64,000 nucleotides of DNA from Burkholderiaceae bacterium (GCA_019751915.1 JAIEMS010000018.1:1-64000); one strand, 5' to 3'; shown: positions 8,785-17,648, counted from the first letter of the stretch. The notes: generated from the sequence alone by a model not told the origin. Translations and numbers: made by a program.

Positions 8785-10413
8785 TTACCCGGCAGTCTGC
8801 AATGCCAACCCGGCATGCTCACGCAAGGGGTGAAAGTGGATTTTGGGAAAACGCTCTTGCGCCAGCCGCACATCGTACGGGCTGGTGCAAAGGTAAGCCA
8901 GCGTATCGGCTGCATCATGCGCCAGACGCAGTGGGTAGGCATCGGTGAATGCACGCAAATCGGCAGGGCTGTCGGCAGTAATCCAGCGTGCGCCGGTGTA
9001 CTGGCAGCCGTCCAGACGCACATCGGCATCGTATTCGTTCTTCAAACGGTGCTGCACCACTTCAAACTGCAATTGGCCGACAGCGCCCAGCAGCATGGCA
9101 CCGCCCGCGTCGGGTTTAAAGACTTGGATGGCCCCTTCTTCGCCCAGTTGTGCCAGACCTTGCTGGAGCTGTTTGGTGCGCAGCGGATTTTTCAAAATCA
9201 CCGTCATGAACAGTTCGGGGGCAAAGAACGGCAGGCCGGTAAATTGCAGATTGGCCCCATCGGTGATGGTGTCGCCCAGTTGCACCCCGCCGTGGGTGGT
9301 AAAGCCGATGATGTCGCCCGCATAGGCTTCTTCGACCGCTTCGCGGCGCTGGCTCATAAAGGTGACGACGCTGGTGGGGCGCAGCTCTTTGGCGGTGCGC
9401 TGCACTTTGAGCTTCATGCCGGGTGTGTATTTGCCCGATGCCACGCGGACAAAGGCGATACGGTCGCGGTGGTTGGCATCCATGTTGGCTTGCACCTTGA
9501 ACACCACACCCGAGAAGCCCTCATCTTCGGGTTGAATGGTTTTCTCGACCGGCTGCTTGTTCACCACCAGCGTGCTCAGGCGTGGGCCAGGAGGCGGGGC
9601 CATATCGACCAGCGCATCGAGCACCTCCATCACCCCAAAGTTGTTCACGCCCGAGCCAAAAAACACCGGGGTGAGTTTGCCCGCTAAGAAGTCTGCGTGG
9701 TTCCAAGTGGGCGAGGCTCCCACGGCCAGCTCCATGCTTTCGAGGGCGGTATCGAACTCGCTGCCAAAGCGGGCGCGCAGCGTGGCCTCATCGCTCAAGG
9801 GAATGGTTTCAAACTCTTGTGGTCGCCGCTCTTTGCCCGCGTCAAACACCGTCATGGTCTGGGTGCGCAGGTTGATGATGCCGCCAAAGTGCTTGCCTTG
9901 GCCTACCGGCCACGTCATAGGGCAGCAGGGCATACCGAGTTCGCGCTCGACCTCGTCCATGATGTCCAGCGGATCGCGCACTTCGCGGTCCATTTTGTTG
10001 ACGAAGGTGATGATGGGCGTGTCGCGCTGGCGGCAAACTTCAATCAAGCGGCGCGTTTGTGCTTCAACACCGTTGGCCGCATCAATCACCATCAGCGCCG
10101 AATCGACCGCCGTGAGCACGCGGTAGGTGTCTTCCGAGAAGTCCTTATGGCCGGGGGTGTCGAGCAGGTTGATGACGTGCTCGCGGTAGAGCATCTGCAT
10201 CACGCTGGAGGCGACCGAGATGCCGCGCTGCTTTTCGATTTCCATCCAATCGCTGGTGGCGTGGCGGCTGGCCTTGCGGCCCTTGACGGCCCCAGCGATT
10301 TGGATGGCACCCGAGAACAACAGCAGTTTTTCGGTCAGCGTGGTTTTACCCGCGTCGGGGTGAGAAATGATGGCAAAAGTGCGGCGGCGCCGGGTTTCGG
10401 GTGCGTAGGACAC
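8785..10413 (-). CDS. prfC: Peptide chain release factor 3
   Basis: RF3 is a translational GTPase that recycles RF1 and RF2 from the ribosome. The G1 motif SHPDAGKTTLTEKLLLF, the switch region GISVASSVMQ, the G3 motif DTPGHKDFSEDTYR and the G4 motif NKMDRE are all present, followed by domain II and a C-terminal domain typical of RF3. I placed the start at the GTG at 10413 (VSYAPETRRRRTFAIISHP) because RF3 proteins usually begin at this point. The open frame extends 20 codons further upstream to 10473 without family similarity. The resulting 542 residues fit the family. It is divergent from ahcY. Confidence 0.95.
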   Translation of the reverse strand: MSYAPETRRRRTFAIISHPDAGKTTLTEKLLLFSGAIQIAGAVKGRKASRHATSDWMEIEKQRGISVASSVMQMLYREHVINLLDTPGHKDFSEDTYRVLTAVDSALMVIDAANGVEAQTRRLIEVCRQRDTPIITFVNKMDREVRDPLDIMDEVERELGMPCCPMTWPVGQGKHFGGIINLRTQTMTVFDAGKERRPQEFETIPLSDEATLRARFGSEFDTALESMELAVGASPTWNHADFLAGKLTPVFFGSGVNNFGVMEVLDALVDMAPPPGPRLSTLVVNKQPVEKTIQPEDEGFSGVVFKVQANMDANHRDRIAFVRVASGKYTPGMKLKVQRTAKELRPTSVVTFMSQRREAVEEAYAGDIIGFTTHGGVQLGDTITDGANLQFTGLPFFAPELFMTVILKNPLRTKQLQQGLAQLGEEGAIQVFKPDAGGAMLLGAVGQLQFEVVQHRLKNEYDADVRLDGCQYTGARWITADSPADLRAFTDAYPLRLAHDAADTLAYLCTSPYDVRLAQERFPKIHFHPLREHAGLALQTAG

Positions 10414-10570
10414 AGGGGGAGTTTCCAGAAGATTGGCCGGCGCGCAACCGGCAGCGGAGCAAAAAGAGGGCATTGCGAGCCTGCGCTAGGCGCAGCTGGC
10501 AAACAGCACGAAGCGTTGATTTTACCGGCGAGGGCGTTCGCACCCGCCAGCAAGCTCCAGCCCGGTTTCG

Positions 10571-10576
10571 TATAAT
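10571..10576 (+). promoter_or_regulatory. -10 box of the ahcY riboswitch transcript
   Basis: A perfect TATAAT lies 8 nt before the first paired base of the SAH aptamer, so transcription would start at about 10583, just at the aptamer's 5' edge. No convincing -35 box lies 16-18 nt upstream. Confidence 0.65.
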
Positions 10577-10584
10577 CAGAAATT

Positions 10585-10657
10585 CCGAGGAGCGTTGCAG
10601 CGCCCCCAACACAGCGGGGCGTGAGGCTCGGAACCGTACACCGCAACGACGCTCATC
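10585..10657 (+). promoter_or_regulatory. SAH riboswitch upstream of ahcY
   Basis: The sequence matches the S-adenosylhomocysteine riboswitch architecture. CCGAG (10585-10589) pairs with CTCGG (10627-10631) as the pseudoknot. GAGCG and TTGC on the 5' side pair with GCAA and CGCTC on the 3' side to form the split P1. CGCCCC and GGGGCG form P2. SAH riboswitches are known ON switches of ahcY in proteobacteria: high SAH, a toxic product inhibitor of methyltransferases, raises expression of the hydrolase. The 3' strand of P1 is shared with the terminator that follows. Confidence 0.9.
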
Positions 10658-10682
10658 CACTTCCCGTGTGGTGAGCTTTTTT
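10651..10682 (+). terminator. Conditional intrinsic terminator of the SAH riboswitch
   Basis: GCTCA plus CCAC (10651-10660, one bulged T) pair with GTGG plus TGAGC (10668-10676) around a 7-nt loop. Six T follow (10677-10682). The 5' arm reuses GCTC of aptamer helix P1, so SAH-bound aptamer and terminator are mutually exclusive. This explains how SAH would switch ahcY on by antitermination. Confidence 0.75.
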
Positions 10683-10732
10683 ACGCCTCCCCCGGTCAGT
10701 GGTTTGTTCAAACATGTTTTGGAGCCGAACCC

Positions 10733-12166
10733 ATGAACGCACCATCCGCCACTTTCAACCCTGCCGATTGCGCCATCGCTGATATTGCCTTGGCCGACTG
10801 GGGCCGCAAAGAAATCCGCATCGCCGAAACTGAAATGCCCGGCCTGATGGCAATTCGGGAAGAATTCGCTGCCAGCCAAGCCCTCAAGGGTGCGCGCATT
10901 ACTGGCTCGCTGCACATGACCATTCAAACGGCAGTGCTGATCCAAACCCTCGAGGCTTTGGGCGCTACCGTACGCTGGGCTTCGTGCAACATCTTCTCGA
11001 CGCAAGACCACGCCGCTGCCGCCATTGCCGCTGGTGGCACACCGGTGTTTGCCGTCAAGGGCGAGTCGCTGGCCGATTACTGGGATTACACCCACCGCAT
11101 TTTTGAGTTTGGCGCTGCCGGTACCCCCGGCGAAGGCCCGAACATGATTTTGGACGATGGTGGCGATGCCACCATGCTGATGCACTTGGGCCAACGGGCG
11201 GAAAAAGACCTGTCGGTGTTGGACAACCCCATCAGCGAAGAAGAAACCATTTTGTTCGCTGCCATCCGCGCCAAATTGGCGGTCGATGGCACTTGGTACA
11301 CACGCAAGTCGGCAGAAATCATCGGCGTGACCGAAGAAACCACCACCGGCGTGCACCGCTTGAACGAAATGTCGGCCAAGGGCACCTTGTTGTTCCGCGC
11401 CATCAACGTCAATGACTCGGTCACGAAGTCCAAGTTTGACAACCTGTACGGTTGCCGCGAGTCGCTGGTCGATGGCATCAAGCGCGCCACCGACGTGATG
11501 ATTGCTGGCAAAGTGGCTTGCGTGGCCGGTTATGGCGACGTGGGCAAGGGTTCTGCCCAAGCCTTGCGCGCGCTGTCGGCACAAGTGTGGGTGACAGAAA
11601 TCGACCCCATCAACGCTCTGCAAGCTGCCATGGAAGGCTACAAAGTCGTGACGATGGAATATGCCGCCGACAAGGCCGACATCTTCGTTACCACCACCGG
11701 CAACCGCGACGTGATTCGCCACGAGCACATGCTGGCGATGAAAGACCAAGCCATTGTTTGCAACATCGGTCACTTTGACAACGAAATCGATGTCGCTTCG
11801 ATTGAGAAATACCAGTGGGAAGAGATCAAGCCCCAAGTCGATCACATCCAATTCCCTGACGGCAAAAAAATCATCTTGCTGGCCAAGGGCCGTTTGGTCA
11901 ATTTGGGCTGCGCCACCGGCCACCCCAGCTTTGTCATGAGCGCCTCGTTTGCCAACCAAACCATTGCCCAGATCGAGCTGTTCACCAAGCCCGACCAGTA
12001 CCAAAACGGCAAGGTCTATGTGCTGCCCAAGCATCTGGATGAAAAAGTGGCCCGCCTGCACCTGAAGAAGGTCGGTGCCATGCTCACCGAGCTGACCGAT
12101 GCCCAAGCCGCCTACATTGGTGTTCCTAAAACCGGCCCTTACAAAGCCGACACCTACCGCTATTGA
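10733..12166 (+). CDS. ahcY: Adenosylhomocysteinase
   Basis: This NAD-dependent enzyme hydrolyses S-adenosylhomocysteine to adenosine and homocysteine, closing the activated methyl cycle. The 477-residue length includes the roughly 40-residue insertion found in proteobacterial forms. The NAD-binding motif [13 protein letters not shown] lies near residue 265, the substrate region has [16 protein letters not shown]-like sequence, and the C-terminal dimer tail ends [12 protein letters not shown]. It sits behind a SAH riboswitch. Its TGA overlaps the tlyA start as TGATG and tlyA overlaps metF, so all three probably form one transcript. Confidence 0.98.
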   Translation: MNAPSATFNPADCAIADIALADWGRKEIRIAETEMPGLMAIREEFAASQALKGARITGSLHMTIQTAVLIQTLEALGATVRWASCNIFSTQDHAAAAIAAGGTPVFAVKGESLADYWDYTHRIFEFGAAGTPGEGPNMILDDGGDATMLMHLGQRAEKDLSVLDNPISEEETILFAAIRAKLAVDGTWYTRKSAEIIGVTEETTTGVHRLNEMSAKGTLLFRAINVNDSVTKSKFDNLYGCRESLVDGIKRATDVMIAGKVACVAGYGDVGKGSAQALRALSAQVWVTEIDPINALQAAMEGYKVVTMEYAADKADIFVTTTGNRDVIRHEHMLAMKDQAIVCNIGHFDNEIDVASIEKYQWEEIKPQVDHIQFPDGKKIILLAKGRLVNLGCATGHPSFVMSASFANQTIAQIELFTKPDQYQNGKVYVLPKHLDEKVARLHLKKVGAMLTELTDAQAAYIGVPKTGPYKADTYRY

Positions 12167-12951
12167 TGCGCATTGATCAACTGATTGTCGAGCGCGGCCT
12201 TGCCGCCTCGCGCGCGCAGGCCCAGCGTCTGATTGCTGGCGGTGCGCGTTGGCGCGTTGGTTTGGGCGACTGGAAGGCCATTGCCAAAAATGGCGATGAA
12301 GTCCCCGGTGATGCCGAATTGGAGCTGCTCGATGCCTCCGAGGCCCGCTACGTTTCGCGCGGCGGACTCAAGCTCGAAGGTGCATTGCTTGCCACTGGCT
12401 TGAGCGTGGTCGGGGCACAGTGTTTGGACATCGGCCAATCGACCGGCGGCTTTACCGATTGCCTGTTGCAACACGGCGCAGCCCGGGTGGTGGGTGTGGA
12501 TGTCGGCCAAGGCCAGCTCCATGCCCGCATGCGGGACGACGAGCGCGTGGTGTGCGTCGAGCAGGTCAATGCTCGGCATTTAGATGCTACTGATTTGATA
12601 GCTGCTAGTGTCGATGAGACAACGGCTACAGGCACATTGGATCTGAAATTTGATGTGATTGTGGGCGATTTGTCGTTCATCTCGATGACGCTGGTGTTGC
12701 CTGCACTGGTGCCGTTTTTGACCGACGATGGCGCAGTGCTGATGCTGGTCAAGCCGCAGTTTGAGTTGCAACCGGGCCAAGTCGGCAAGGGCGGCATCGT
12801 GCGCGACGCGGCGCTGTACGGCGTGGTCGAGCAGCGGGTGCGCGACTGCTGCACAGCGCAGGGCTTGCAGGTACAAGCGTGGCTCGATAGCCCCATCAGC
12901 GGTGGCGATGGAAACCGCGAATTCTTTGTTTTTGCCAAGAGGATGCCGTAA
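12166..12951 (+). CDS. tlyA: TlyA-family rRNA 2'-O-methyltransferase
   Basis: The protein has 261 residues. Residues 2-60 form an S4 RNA-binding domain ([20 protein letters not shown]). Residues of about 62-260 form an FtsJ/RrmJ-like methyltransferase with the SAM loop CLDIGQSTGGFTDCLLQ, followed by VIVGDLSFISM and LVKPQFEL. The family 2'-O-methylates rRNA and some members act as hemolysins. The ATG at 12166 overlaps the ahcY stop; an upstream TTG is less likely. Residues of about 141-160 (ATDLIAASVDETTATGTLDL) have no counterpart in typical TlyA proteins that I know and coincide with a 47-nt dispersed repeat read in frame. Confidence 0.88.
   Translation: MRIDQLIVERGLAASRAQAQRLIAGGARWRVGLGDWKAIAKNGDEVPGDAELELLDASEARYVSRGGLKLEGALLATGLSVVGAQCLDIGQSTGGFTDCLLQHGAARVVGVDVGQGQLHARMRDDERVVCVEQVNARHLDATDLIAASVDETTATGTLDLKFDVIVGDLSFISMTLVLPALVPFLTDDGAVLMLVKPQFELQPGQVGKGGIVRDAALYGVVEQRVRDCCTAQGLQVQAWLDSPISGGDGNREFFVFAKRMP
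12586..12632 (+). repeat. 47-nt dispersed element, copy 3 (inside tlyA, sense)
   Basis: GCTA, 8 nt, ATAGCT, 19 nt, CGGCTACAGG matches 17 of 20 fixed positions. The first base is the first base of a codon, giving ATDLIAASVDETTATG. Local base composition and the protein insertion both set it apart from the surrounding gene. Confidence 0.75.
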
Positions 12952-13796
12952 TGGGCACAACAACTGCATTGCCGGTCAGTTTTGAGTTCTTTCCGCCCAA
13001 AACCCCCGAGGGTGCTGACAAGCTGCGCGCTGTGCGCCAGCAGCTTTATGCGTTGCAACCGGAGTTTTGTTCGGTCACGTACGGCGCTGGCGGCTCCACC
13101 CACGAGGGCACCTTTGCCACGGTGCGCGATATTTTGGCCGAGGGCGTGAGCGCTGCATCGCACTTTTCGTGCATTGGTGCTACCCGCCAGACGGTGCGCA
13201 ACCAGCTTGCAACGCTCAAGGAAATGGGCGTGAAACGCTTGGTGGCTTTGCGTGGGGATTTGCCCAGTGGTTACGGTGCCGGTGGCGAGTTTCAGTATGC
13301 CAGCGACTTGGTGGCCTTCATCCGTGCCGAGACCGGCCACGACTTTTGTATTGAAGTCGCTGCCTACCCTGAAGTGCATCCGCAGGCCAAATCGCCCGAA
13401 TCGGATTTGCAAGCCTTCGCTGCCAAAGTTCGTGCTGGGGCAGACTCGGCCATTACGCAGTATTTCTTCAACGCTGACGCGTACTTTCGTTTTGTCGACG
13501 ACGCGCGTCGCTTGGGGTTGGATGTGCCAGTAGTGCCGGGCATCATGCCCATTTCAGGCTCAACGCAATTGCTGCGCTTCTCGGATGCTTGCGGTGCCGA
13601 AGTGCCGCGCTGGATTCGTCTGCGCTTGCAAGCGCTGGGCGACGATACGGCCAGCATCAAGGCCTTTGGCTTGGATGTGGTGACCCAGTTGTGCGAACAA
13701 CTGCGCCAAGGCGGTGCTCCTGCGCTGCATTTTTACACCATGAACCAAAGCGCCGCTACGCTAGAGATTTGCCGTCGCCTTGGGTTGGCCGGCTAA
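12951..13796 (+). CDS. metF: 5,10-methylenetetrahydrofolate reductase
   Basis: This FAD enzyme reduces 5,10-methylene-THF to 5-methyl-THF, which supplies the methyl group for remethylating homocysteine. The protein opens with the family motif SFEFFPPKTPEGADKL, and the barrel motifs YGAGGST and ALRGDLP follow. The 281 residues match bacterial MetF. The ATG overlaps the tlyA TAA (TAATG). Its place in the ahcY operon is logical: AhcY releases homocysteine and MetF provides its methyl donor, so SAH could induce both through the riboswitch. Confidence 0.97.
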   Translation: MGTTTALPVSFEFFPPKTPEGADKLRAVRQQLYALQPEFCSVTYGAGGSTHEGTFATVRDILAEGVSAASHFSCIGATRQTVRNQLATLKEMGVKRLVALRGDLPSGYGAGGEFQYASDLVAFIRAETGHDFCIEVAAYPEVHPQAKSPESDLQAFAAKVRAGADSAITQYFFNADAYFRFVDDARRLGLDVPVVPGIMPISGSTQLLRFSDACGAEVPRWIRLRLQALGDDTASIKAFGLDVVTQLCEQLRQGGAPALHFYTMNQSAATLEICRRLGLAG

Positions 13797-13827
13797 ATGA
13801 TGTTTTTGCACCACGTCCTCAGGTGAA

Positions 13828-13870
13828 TTGACGCATATCAATACTGCTTTTAAGGTCTTAACCGTTTAAT
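13828..13870 (+). promoter_or_regulatory. Putative FNR/Anr-dependent class II promoter of ompW
   Basis: TTGAC-N4-ATCAA (13828-13841) differs at one base from the FNR consensus TTGAT-N4-ATCAA. A -10 box TTTAAT lies at 13865-13870, predicting a start at about 13876. The centre of the box is then at -41.5, the class II activation position. OmpW is FNR-controlled in enteric bacteria, which agrees with this reading. Confidence 0.6.
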
Positions 13871-13910
13871 ATTCGCTGGGACTTTCCCCGGGTTTCTTTG
13901 AAATAATTCC

Positions 13911-14507
13911 ATGAAAAAATACGCTATTGCCGCCGCTTTGCTCGGTTCCGTTGTTTGCTCGTCCGCTTTTGCCCAGCAAGCCACCGAAGGTTCCTTCATG
14001 GTGCGCGCCCGCGCTGTTCATTTGGACAGCACCAACGGTGACTCCACCGGCCTGGGCCTGTCGATCAACGACAAGTGGTTGCCTGAAGTCGACTTCACCT
14101 ACTTCTTCGACAAGAATCTGGCTGCCGAGCTGATCCTGACCGTGCCACAAAAGCAAACCCTGTCCTCTAAGGGCAAGGCTATCGGTTCGTTCAAGCACCT
14201 GCCACCTACATTGACCGTGCAATACCACTTCACAGACATGGGCGCGTTCAAGCCTTACGTCGGTGCTGGTATCAACTACACCCACCTGAGCTCGGTGAAC
14301 CTGCCTGCAGGCGTGACCGTTGACCGCAACAGCTTCGGCCCTGCACTGCAAGTCGGTGTGGACATTCCCGTCGCTAAGGGCGTGTACTTGAACTTTGATG
14401 TCAAGAAGGTTTACATCCGTACCGATGTGTCCGCTGGTGGCGTGAAGGCTGGCACCTTCAAGGTCGATCCATTGTTGGTCGGTGTTGGCTTGGGCTGGCG
14501 CTTCTAA
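13911..14507 (+). CDS. ompW: OmpW-family outer membrane protein
   Basis: This 198-residue protein has a signal peptide (MKKYAIAAALLGSVVCSSAFA, cleavage before QQAT). It is followed by an eight-stranded beta-barrel pattern: MVRARAVHL at the start, LPPTLTVQYHF and FKPYVGAGINYTH in the middle, and LVGVGLGWRF at the end with the terminal aromatic residue. OmpW porins are small hydrophobic-channel barrels. Upstream lies an FNR-like promoter and downstream a strong terminator, so it is probably a single-gene transcript induced under low oxygen. Confidence 0.93.
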   Translation: MKKYAIAAALLGSVVCSSAFAQQATEGSFMVRARAVHLDSTNGDSTGLGLSINDKWLPEVDFTYFFDKNLAAELILTVPQKQTLSSKGKAIGSFKHLPPTLTVQYHFTDMGAFKPYVGAGINYTHLSSVNLPAGVTVDRNSFGPALQVGVDIPVAKGVYLNFDVKKVYIRTDVSAGGVKAGTFKVDPLLVGVGLGWRF

Positions 14508-14561
14508 GACCATGCATGGCAGAGGCTCTTCGCTGAGGAGTCTGGCCCTGTTGGTAAAGAG

Positions 14562-14585
14562 TCCCGCTAGAGGCGGGATTTTTTT
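14562..14585 (+). terminator. Intrinsic terminator after ompW
   Basis: TCCCGC (14562-14567) pairs with GCGGGA (14573-14578) around a 5-nt loop, followed by seven T. Confidence 0.9.
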
Positions 14586-14634
14586 CGTCTGCGCTACCAT
14601 CTGAGACTCTCATTTCTCAAAGGCGTCTCAGAAT

Positions 14635-15282
14635 ATGCCTGTGTTTTTCCCTTTTGTTCTAGGTCGATTGCAGGCTGCGCTGCGGGGTAGCGTCACCGCT
14701 TGTGGGCTGGTGCTCGTAATGGGCACTGCTGCGTTGGCCGATGCCCTACCAGCCAATCCTGACATCATCCACAGCGCTACCCCACCCAAGGTGGCCGAAG
14801 ATGCCAGCGCCGCCCCCAGTGCTGAAGTGATTGCGCCCCAGCTTGGGTTGCGGCCACCCTTGCTGGCCGAGCCTGTGGTCGAGGAGCAAGCGCACTTTGA
14901 TGAAGACGAAGATGCATTGCCCGTGGTCAAGCAGCAAAAACCCCAAGAATACGGTTTGGCCTCATGGTACGGAGTACAGCTGCACCGGCGGCGCACAGCC
15001 AGCGGCGAGCGCTTTGATATGCACGCCCTGACCGCAGCACACCGCACACTGCCTTTTGGATCGTTGGTTTGTGTGCGCAGTTTGGTCACAGGGCGCGAAG
15101 TGGTGGTGCGCATCAACGACCGTGGCCCGCATGCGGCCAACCGGGTGATTGATTTGAGCCGGGCCGCTGCCGATGCTTTGGGTGTCCTTGGACTGGGCAC
15201 CAAGCCGGTCACGGTTTCGTCGTTCGACAGCGCCGATGGCAGCTGCCCTGAGTCTGCACAGCCTCTTGACTCACAATCTTGA
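14635..15282 (+). CDS. rlpA: RlpA-like septal ring lytic transglycosylase family protein
   Basis: This 215-residue exported protein has a signal peptide at about residues 1-36 (ending GTAALADA). An acidic, Pro/Ala-rich linker follows. A double-psi beta-barrel domain lies at about residues 100-190: [22 protein letters not shown] and the catalytic-Asp motif RINDRGP. RlpA proteins cleave naked glycan strands at the septum. No C-terminal SPOR domain is visible, so it is a short form, and the lack of a lipobox Cys suggests a soluble periplasmic protein. It converges on rlmJ with a 12-nt gap. Confidence 0.85.
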   Translation: MPVFFPFVLGRLQAALRGSVTACGLVLVMGTAALADALPANPDIIHSATPPKVAEDASAAPSAEVIAPQLGLRPPLLAEPVVEEQAHFDEDEDALPVVKQQKPQEYGLASWYGVQLHRRRTASGERFDMHALTAAHRTLPFGSLVCVRSLVTGREVVVRINDRGPHAANRVIDLSRAAADALGVLGLGTKPVTVSSFDSADGSCPESAQPLDSQS

Positions 15283-15294
15283 GCATTGCCTCCG

Positions 15295-16188
15295 TTAGTT
15301 ACCCGATTCGAGGGTGTGGGCTGCGTGCTTGTCTTGACCGAGCAGCTCCACCATTTGCACCAACGCATCTTTTAGCGATGCTTTGAGGGTGTGGGGCGGG
15401 TTAATCAGAAACATGCCACTGGCGGGCAGGCCGGGGCGTTTGGTTTGGCCTTCGGCATTTTCGGTCATCTTGCTCGATTTCACGGTCAGCGTGGCGTGCA
15501 GCCAGCTTTTGCCCGCTTTTTGGGCCATCGTTTTGAGTCGTCGGGGCAGATCGTGCGCTTCAGGGCGCGGGATGATCGGGTACCAAACAGCATAAGTGCC
15601 GGTGGCAAAGCGTTTGAGCGAATCGGCCACCATGTCGAGTACCTTGCCATAGTCGCTCTTCATTTCATAGCTAGGATCGCACAGCACTAGCGCGCGGCGG
15701 GCCGGTGGAGGCAAGAATTTCTTGATGCCTTCAAAACCATCTTCGTGCAGCACTGCCACTTGGCGGTTGGCGTTGAGCTGGGCCACATTGCCGGTCAGCG
15801 AGCGTGAGTCTGAGGGGTGTAGTTCAAACAATTTCAGCTTGTCGTGGGCGCGCAATAGGTGCTGGATGATGAACGGCGAGCCGGGGTAAATTTTGGTATG
15901 GGGGCCACCGTTGAAGGTGCCAATCAGGTCCACATAGGCTTGCAGTGCCGGGGCAAAGGTGACGGCGTTGGCCGCTGGTGATTCGAGGCGGAAGATGCCA
16001 TCACCGGCTTCGGCACTGGTGCGGGCGTAGTCTCCATCGAGTCGGTACAGGCCCGCACCGGCATGGGTGTCTAGCACGGTCAGTGCTGCCTCCTTCTCGG
16101 TCAGGTATTGAAGGGCGGCAATCAACACCGTGTGCTTGAGCACGTCGGCATGGTTGCCCGCATGGAAGGCGTGGCGGTAACTGAACAT
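15295..16188 (-). CDS. rlmJ: 23S rRNA (adenine2030-N6)-methyltransferase
   Basis: The 297-residue protein begins MFSYRHAFHAGNHADVLKH, the hallmark N-terminus of RlmJ (YhiR). The N6-adenine methyltransferase motif IV appears as DPSYE, where DPPYE is usual. RlmJ methylates A2030 of 23S rRNA. The ATG at 16188 was chosen on this conserved N-terminus, although the frame remains open upstream to 16404. The C-terminus (LLGQDKHAAHTLESGN) runs slightly past the family's usual end of about 280 residues. Confidence 0.93.
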   Translation of the reverse strand: MFSYRHAFHAGNHADVLKHTVLIAALQYLTEKEAALTVLDTHAGAGLYRLDGDYARTSAEAGDGIFRLESPAANAVTFAPALQAYVDLIGTFNGGPHTKIYPGSPFIIQHLLRAHDKLKLFELHPSDSRSLTGNVAQLNANRQVAVLHEDGFEGIKKFLPPPARRALVLCDPSYEMKSDYGKVLDMVADSLKRFATGTYAVWYPIIPRPEAHDLPRRLKTMAQKAGKSWLHATLTVKSSKMTENAEGQTKRPGLPASGMFLINPPHTLKASLKDALVQMVELLGQDKHAAHTLESGN

Positions 16189-16407
16189 GGCGCTATGGTA
16201 ACTATCTTCTGCGCCATTGATGCGGTGCAGGGGGCGTTGGCGGGTCGGTACATGCTGGGTCGCTGCGGTGTTTTGGGTGCCACCGGTGCGGCGACGGTTG
16301 TTTTTGAGAGCGGCTATGGTGAATGATGGCGATTGCCGTATCCAAAAATATGCTGGGGGTGGCCCGTGCCATGTGCCACTCTTCTTGCCTGCCACGTTCT
16401 TCACTGG

Positions 16408-16557
16408 CTATGTAGCTGCCACCATGACCCACCCCTCCACGCTTTCCGCAGCACGTGCTTGTACCGCGAGTGCGCCAAACCAGTCCACGCGGCCTTGCCA
16501 GTGTGCGTAGAGCACCACCAGCGACTCCAACAAGAAGCGGAAAGAAAAATCAGCCAT
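16408..16557 (-). CDS. Possible 49-residue hypothetical protein
   Basis: The open frame from the ATG at 16557 encodes MADFSFRFLLESLVVLYAHW and a tail with WFGALAVQARAAE. Its codon use, GC-rich at third positions, resembles real genes in this window, and it lies in a 573-nt stretch otherwise empty up to rplM. There is no Shine-Dalgarno match. I do not recognise the family. Support is limited to codon composition and position. Confidence 0.3.
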   Translation of the reverse strand: MADFSFRFLLESLVVLYAHWQGRVDWFGALAVQARAAESVEGWVMVAAT

Positions 16558-16593
16558 TAAAAATAGTGCAGACACAAACAAGGGCTTGTTTGT

Positions 16594-16599
16594 ATAATC
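16594..16599 (+). promoter_or_regulatory. -10 box of the rplM-rpsI operon
   Basis: A perfect TATAAT sits about 160 nt upstream of rplM, predicting a leader RNA of about 155 nt. No clear -35 hexamer is present at the expected distance. Confidence 0.6.
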
Positions 16600-16718
16600 G
16601 CAGGCTTCGCAGCGCTCGCGCGGCTCCGCGGCGAAGGCTGGCAGCAATGCTGGCAATTACCACCTAAGAGGTTTCCGTCAAAGAGAAACACCGACCGTGG
16701 AAAAGAGTCCCAAGGATG

Positions 16719-16737
16719 CCAGCCCCTTTCAGGCTGG
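16719..16737 (+). other. Hairpin in the rplM leader
   Basis: CCAGCC (16719-16724) pairs with GGCTGG (16732-16737) around a 7-nt loop, 25 nt before the rplM start. Ribosomal operons are often controlled by repressor binding to leader hairpins. No known L13 leader consensus could be matched here, so a regulatory role is only a possibility. Confidence 0.35.
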
Positions 16738-16761
16738 TCAAACCCTCGAAAGAGCAATCTC

Positions 16762-17190
16762 ATGAAAACCTTCAGCGCAAAACCCGCTGATGTGACGCAC
16801 GAGTGGTTTGTGATTGACGCCACCGATAAGGTGCTCGGCCGGGTAGCCAGCGAAGTTGCCCTCCGTCTGCGCGGCAAACACAAAGCCATTTATACGCCCC
16901 ACATCGATACTGGTGACTTCATCGTCATCATCAACGCATCGAAAATCAAGGTCACTGGTACCAAGTCCATCGACAAGGTGTACTACCGCCACTCGGGTTA
17001 TCCCGGCGGTATCACGGCCACCAACTTCCGCGACATGCAATCCAAGCACCCCGGCCGCGCGCTGGAAAAGGCTGTCAAGGGCATGCTGCCCAAGGGCCCG
17101 CTTGGCTACGCCATGATCAAGAAACTCAAGGTGTACGGTGGTGCAGAGCATCCCCACACCGCCCAACAGCCCAAAGTGCTGGAACTGTAA
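16762..17190 (+). CDS. rplM: 50S ribosomal protein L13
   Basis: The 142-residue protein starts [20 protein letters not shown] and carries the L13 signature region ([20 protein letters not shown], then [13 protein letters not shown]). L13 is an early assembly protein of the large subunit. It is followed after 11 nt by rpsI, the usual pairing in bacteria, and the two end in a shared strong terminator. Confidence 0.99.
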   Translation: MKTFSAKPADVTHEWFVIDATDKVLGRVASEVALRLRGKHKAIYTPHIDTGDFIVIINASKIKVTGTKSIDKVYYRHSGYPGGITATNFRDMQSKHPGRALEKAVKGMLPKGPLGYAMIKKLKVYGGAEHPHTAQQPKVLEL

Positions 17191-17201
17191 GGAGCCTTGA
17201 G

Positions 17202-17594
17202 ATGATTGGTGAATGGAACAATGGCACCGGCCGTCGCAAATCCAGCGTCGCCCGCGTGTTTCTGAAAAAAGGCAGCGGCAAGATCACGATCAACGGCAAG
17301 GACATCCAGTCCTACTTTGGCCGCGAAACGTCGATCATGATCGCCAAGCAACCCCTGGCATTGACCAGCAACCTCGAAACTTTCGACGTGCAAATCAATG
17401 TCCACGGCGGCGGTGAATCCGGCCAAGCCGGTGCAGCCCGTCACGGCATCACCCGCGCTTTGATCGACTACGACGCAACCCTCAAGCCCGTCTTGAGCCA
17501 AGCCGGCTTCGTGACGCGCGATGCGCGTGAAGTCGAACGTAAGAAGGTCGGTCTGCACTCTGCACGCCGCGCCAAGCAGTTCTCCAAGCGTTAA
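17202..17594 (+). CDS. rpsI: 30S ribosomal protein S9
   Basis: The 130-residue protein has the S9 pattern: [15 protein letters not shown] near the N-terminus, [19 protein letters not shown] in the middle, and the basic C-terminal tail [10 protein letters not shown] whose last Arg contacts P-site tRNA. It is preceded by a GGAG ribosome binding site in the 11-nt gap after rplM and followed by an intrinsic terminator. Confidence 0.99.
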   Translation: MIGEWNNGTGRRKSSVARVFLKKGSGKITINGKDIQSYFGRETSIMIAKQPLALTSNLETFDVQINVHGGGESGQAGAARHGITRALIDYDATLKPVLSQAGFVTRDAREVERKKVGLHSARRAKQFSKR

Positions 17595-17614
17595 TTCGCC
17601 CGGTTTGTCTGCAC

Positions 17615-17648
17615 AGCCGCACAGGTTCGCCTGTTGCGGCTTTTTTTT
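17615..17648 (+). terminator. Intrinsic terminator after rpsI
   Basis: An 11-bp stem (AGCCGC-ACAGG with CCTGT-GCGGCT, one bulged T) is capped by a TTCG tetraloop and followed by eight T. Confidence 0.95.

Noticed and set aside
10346-12106. 586-codon open frame on the minus strand opposite ahcY
   Set aside because: It mirrors the codons of ahcY, covers the riboswitch and has no family-like motif; GC-rich genes often leave such open antisense frames.
15655-15701. Sequence resembling the 47-nt element (15 of 20 fixed positions) antisense in rlmJ
   Set aside because: It encodes the conserved DPSYE methyltransferase motif of RlmJ, so the match is better explained by gene conservation; the 3' box is weak.
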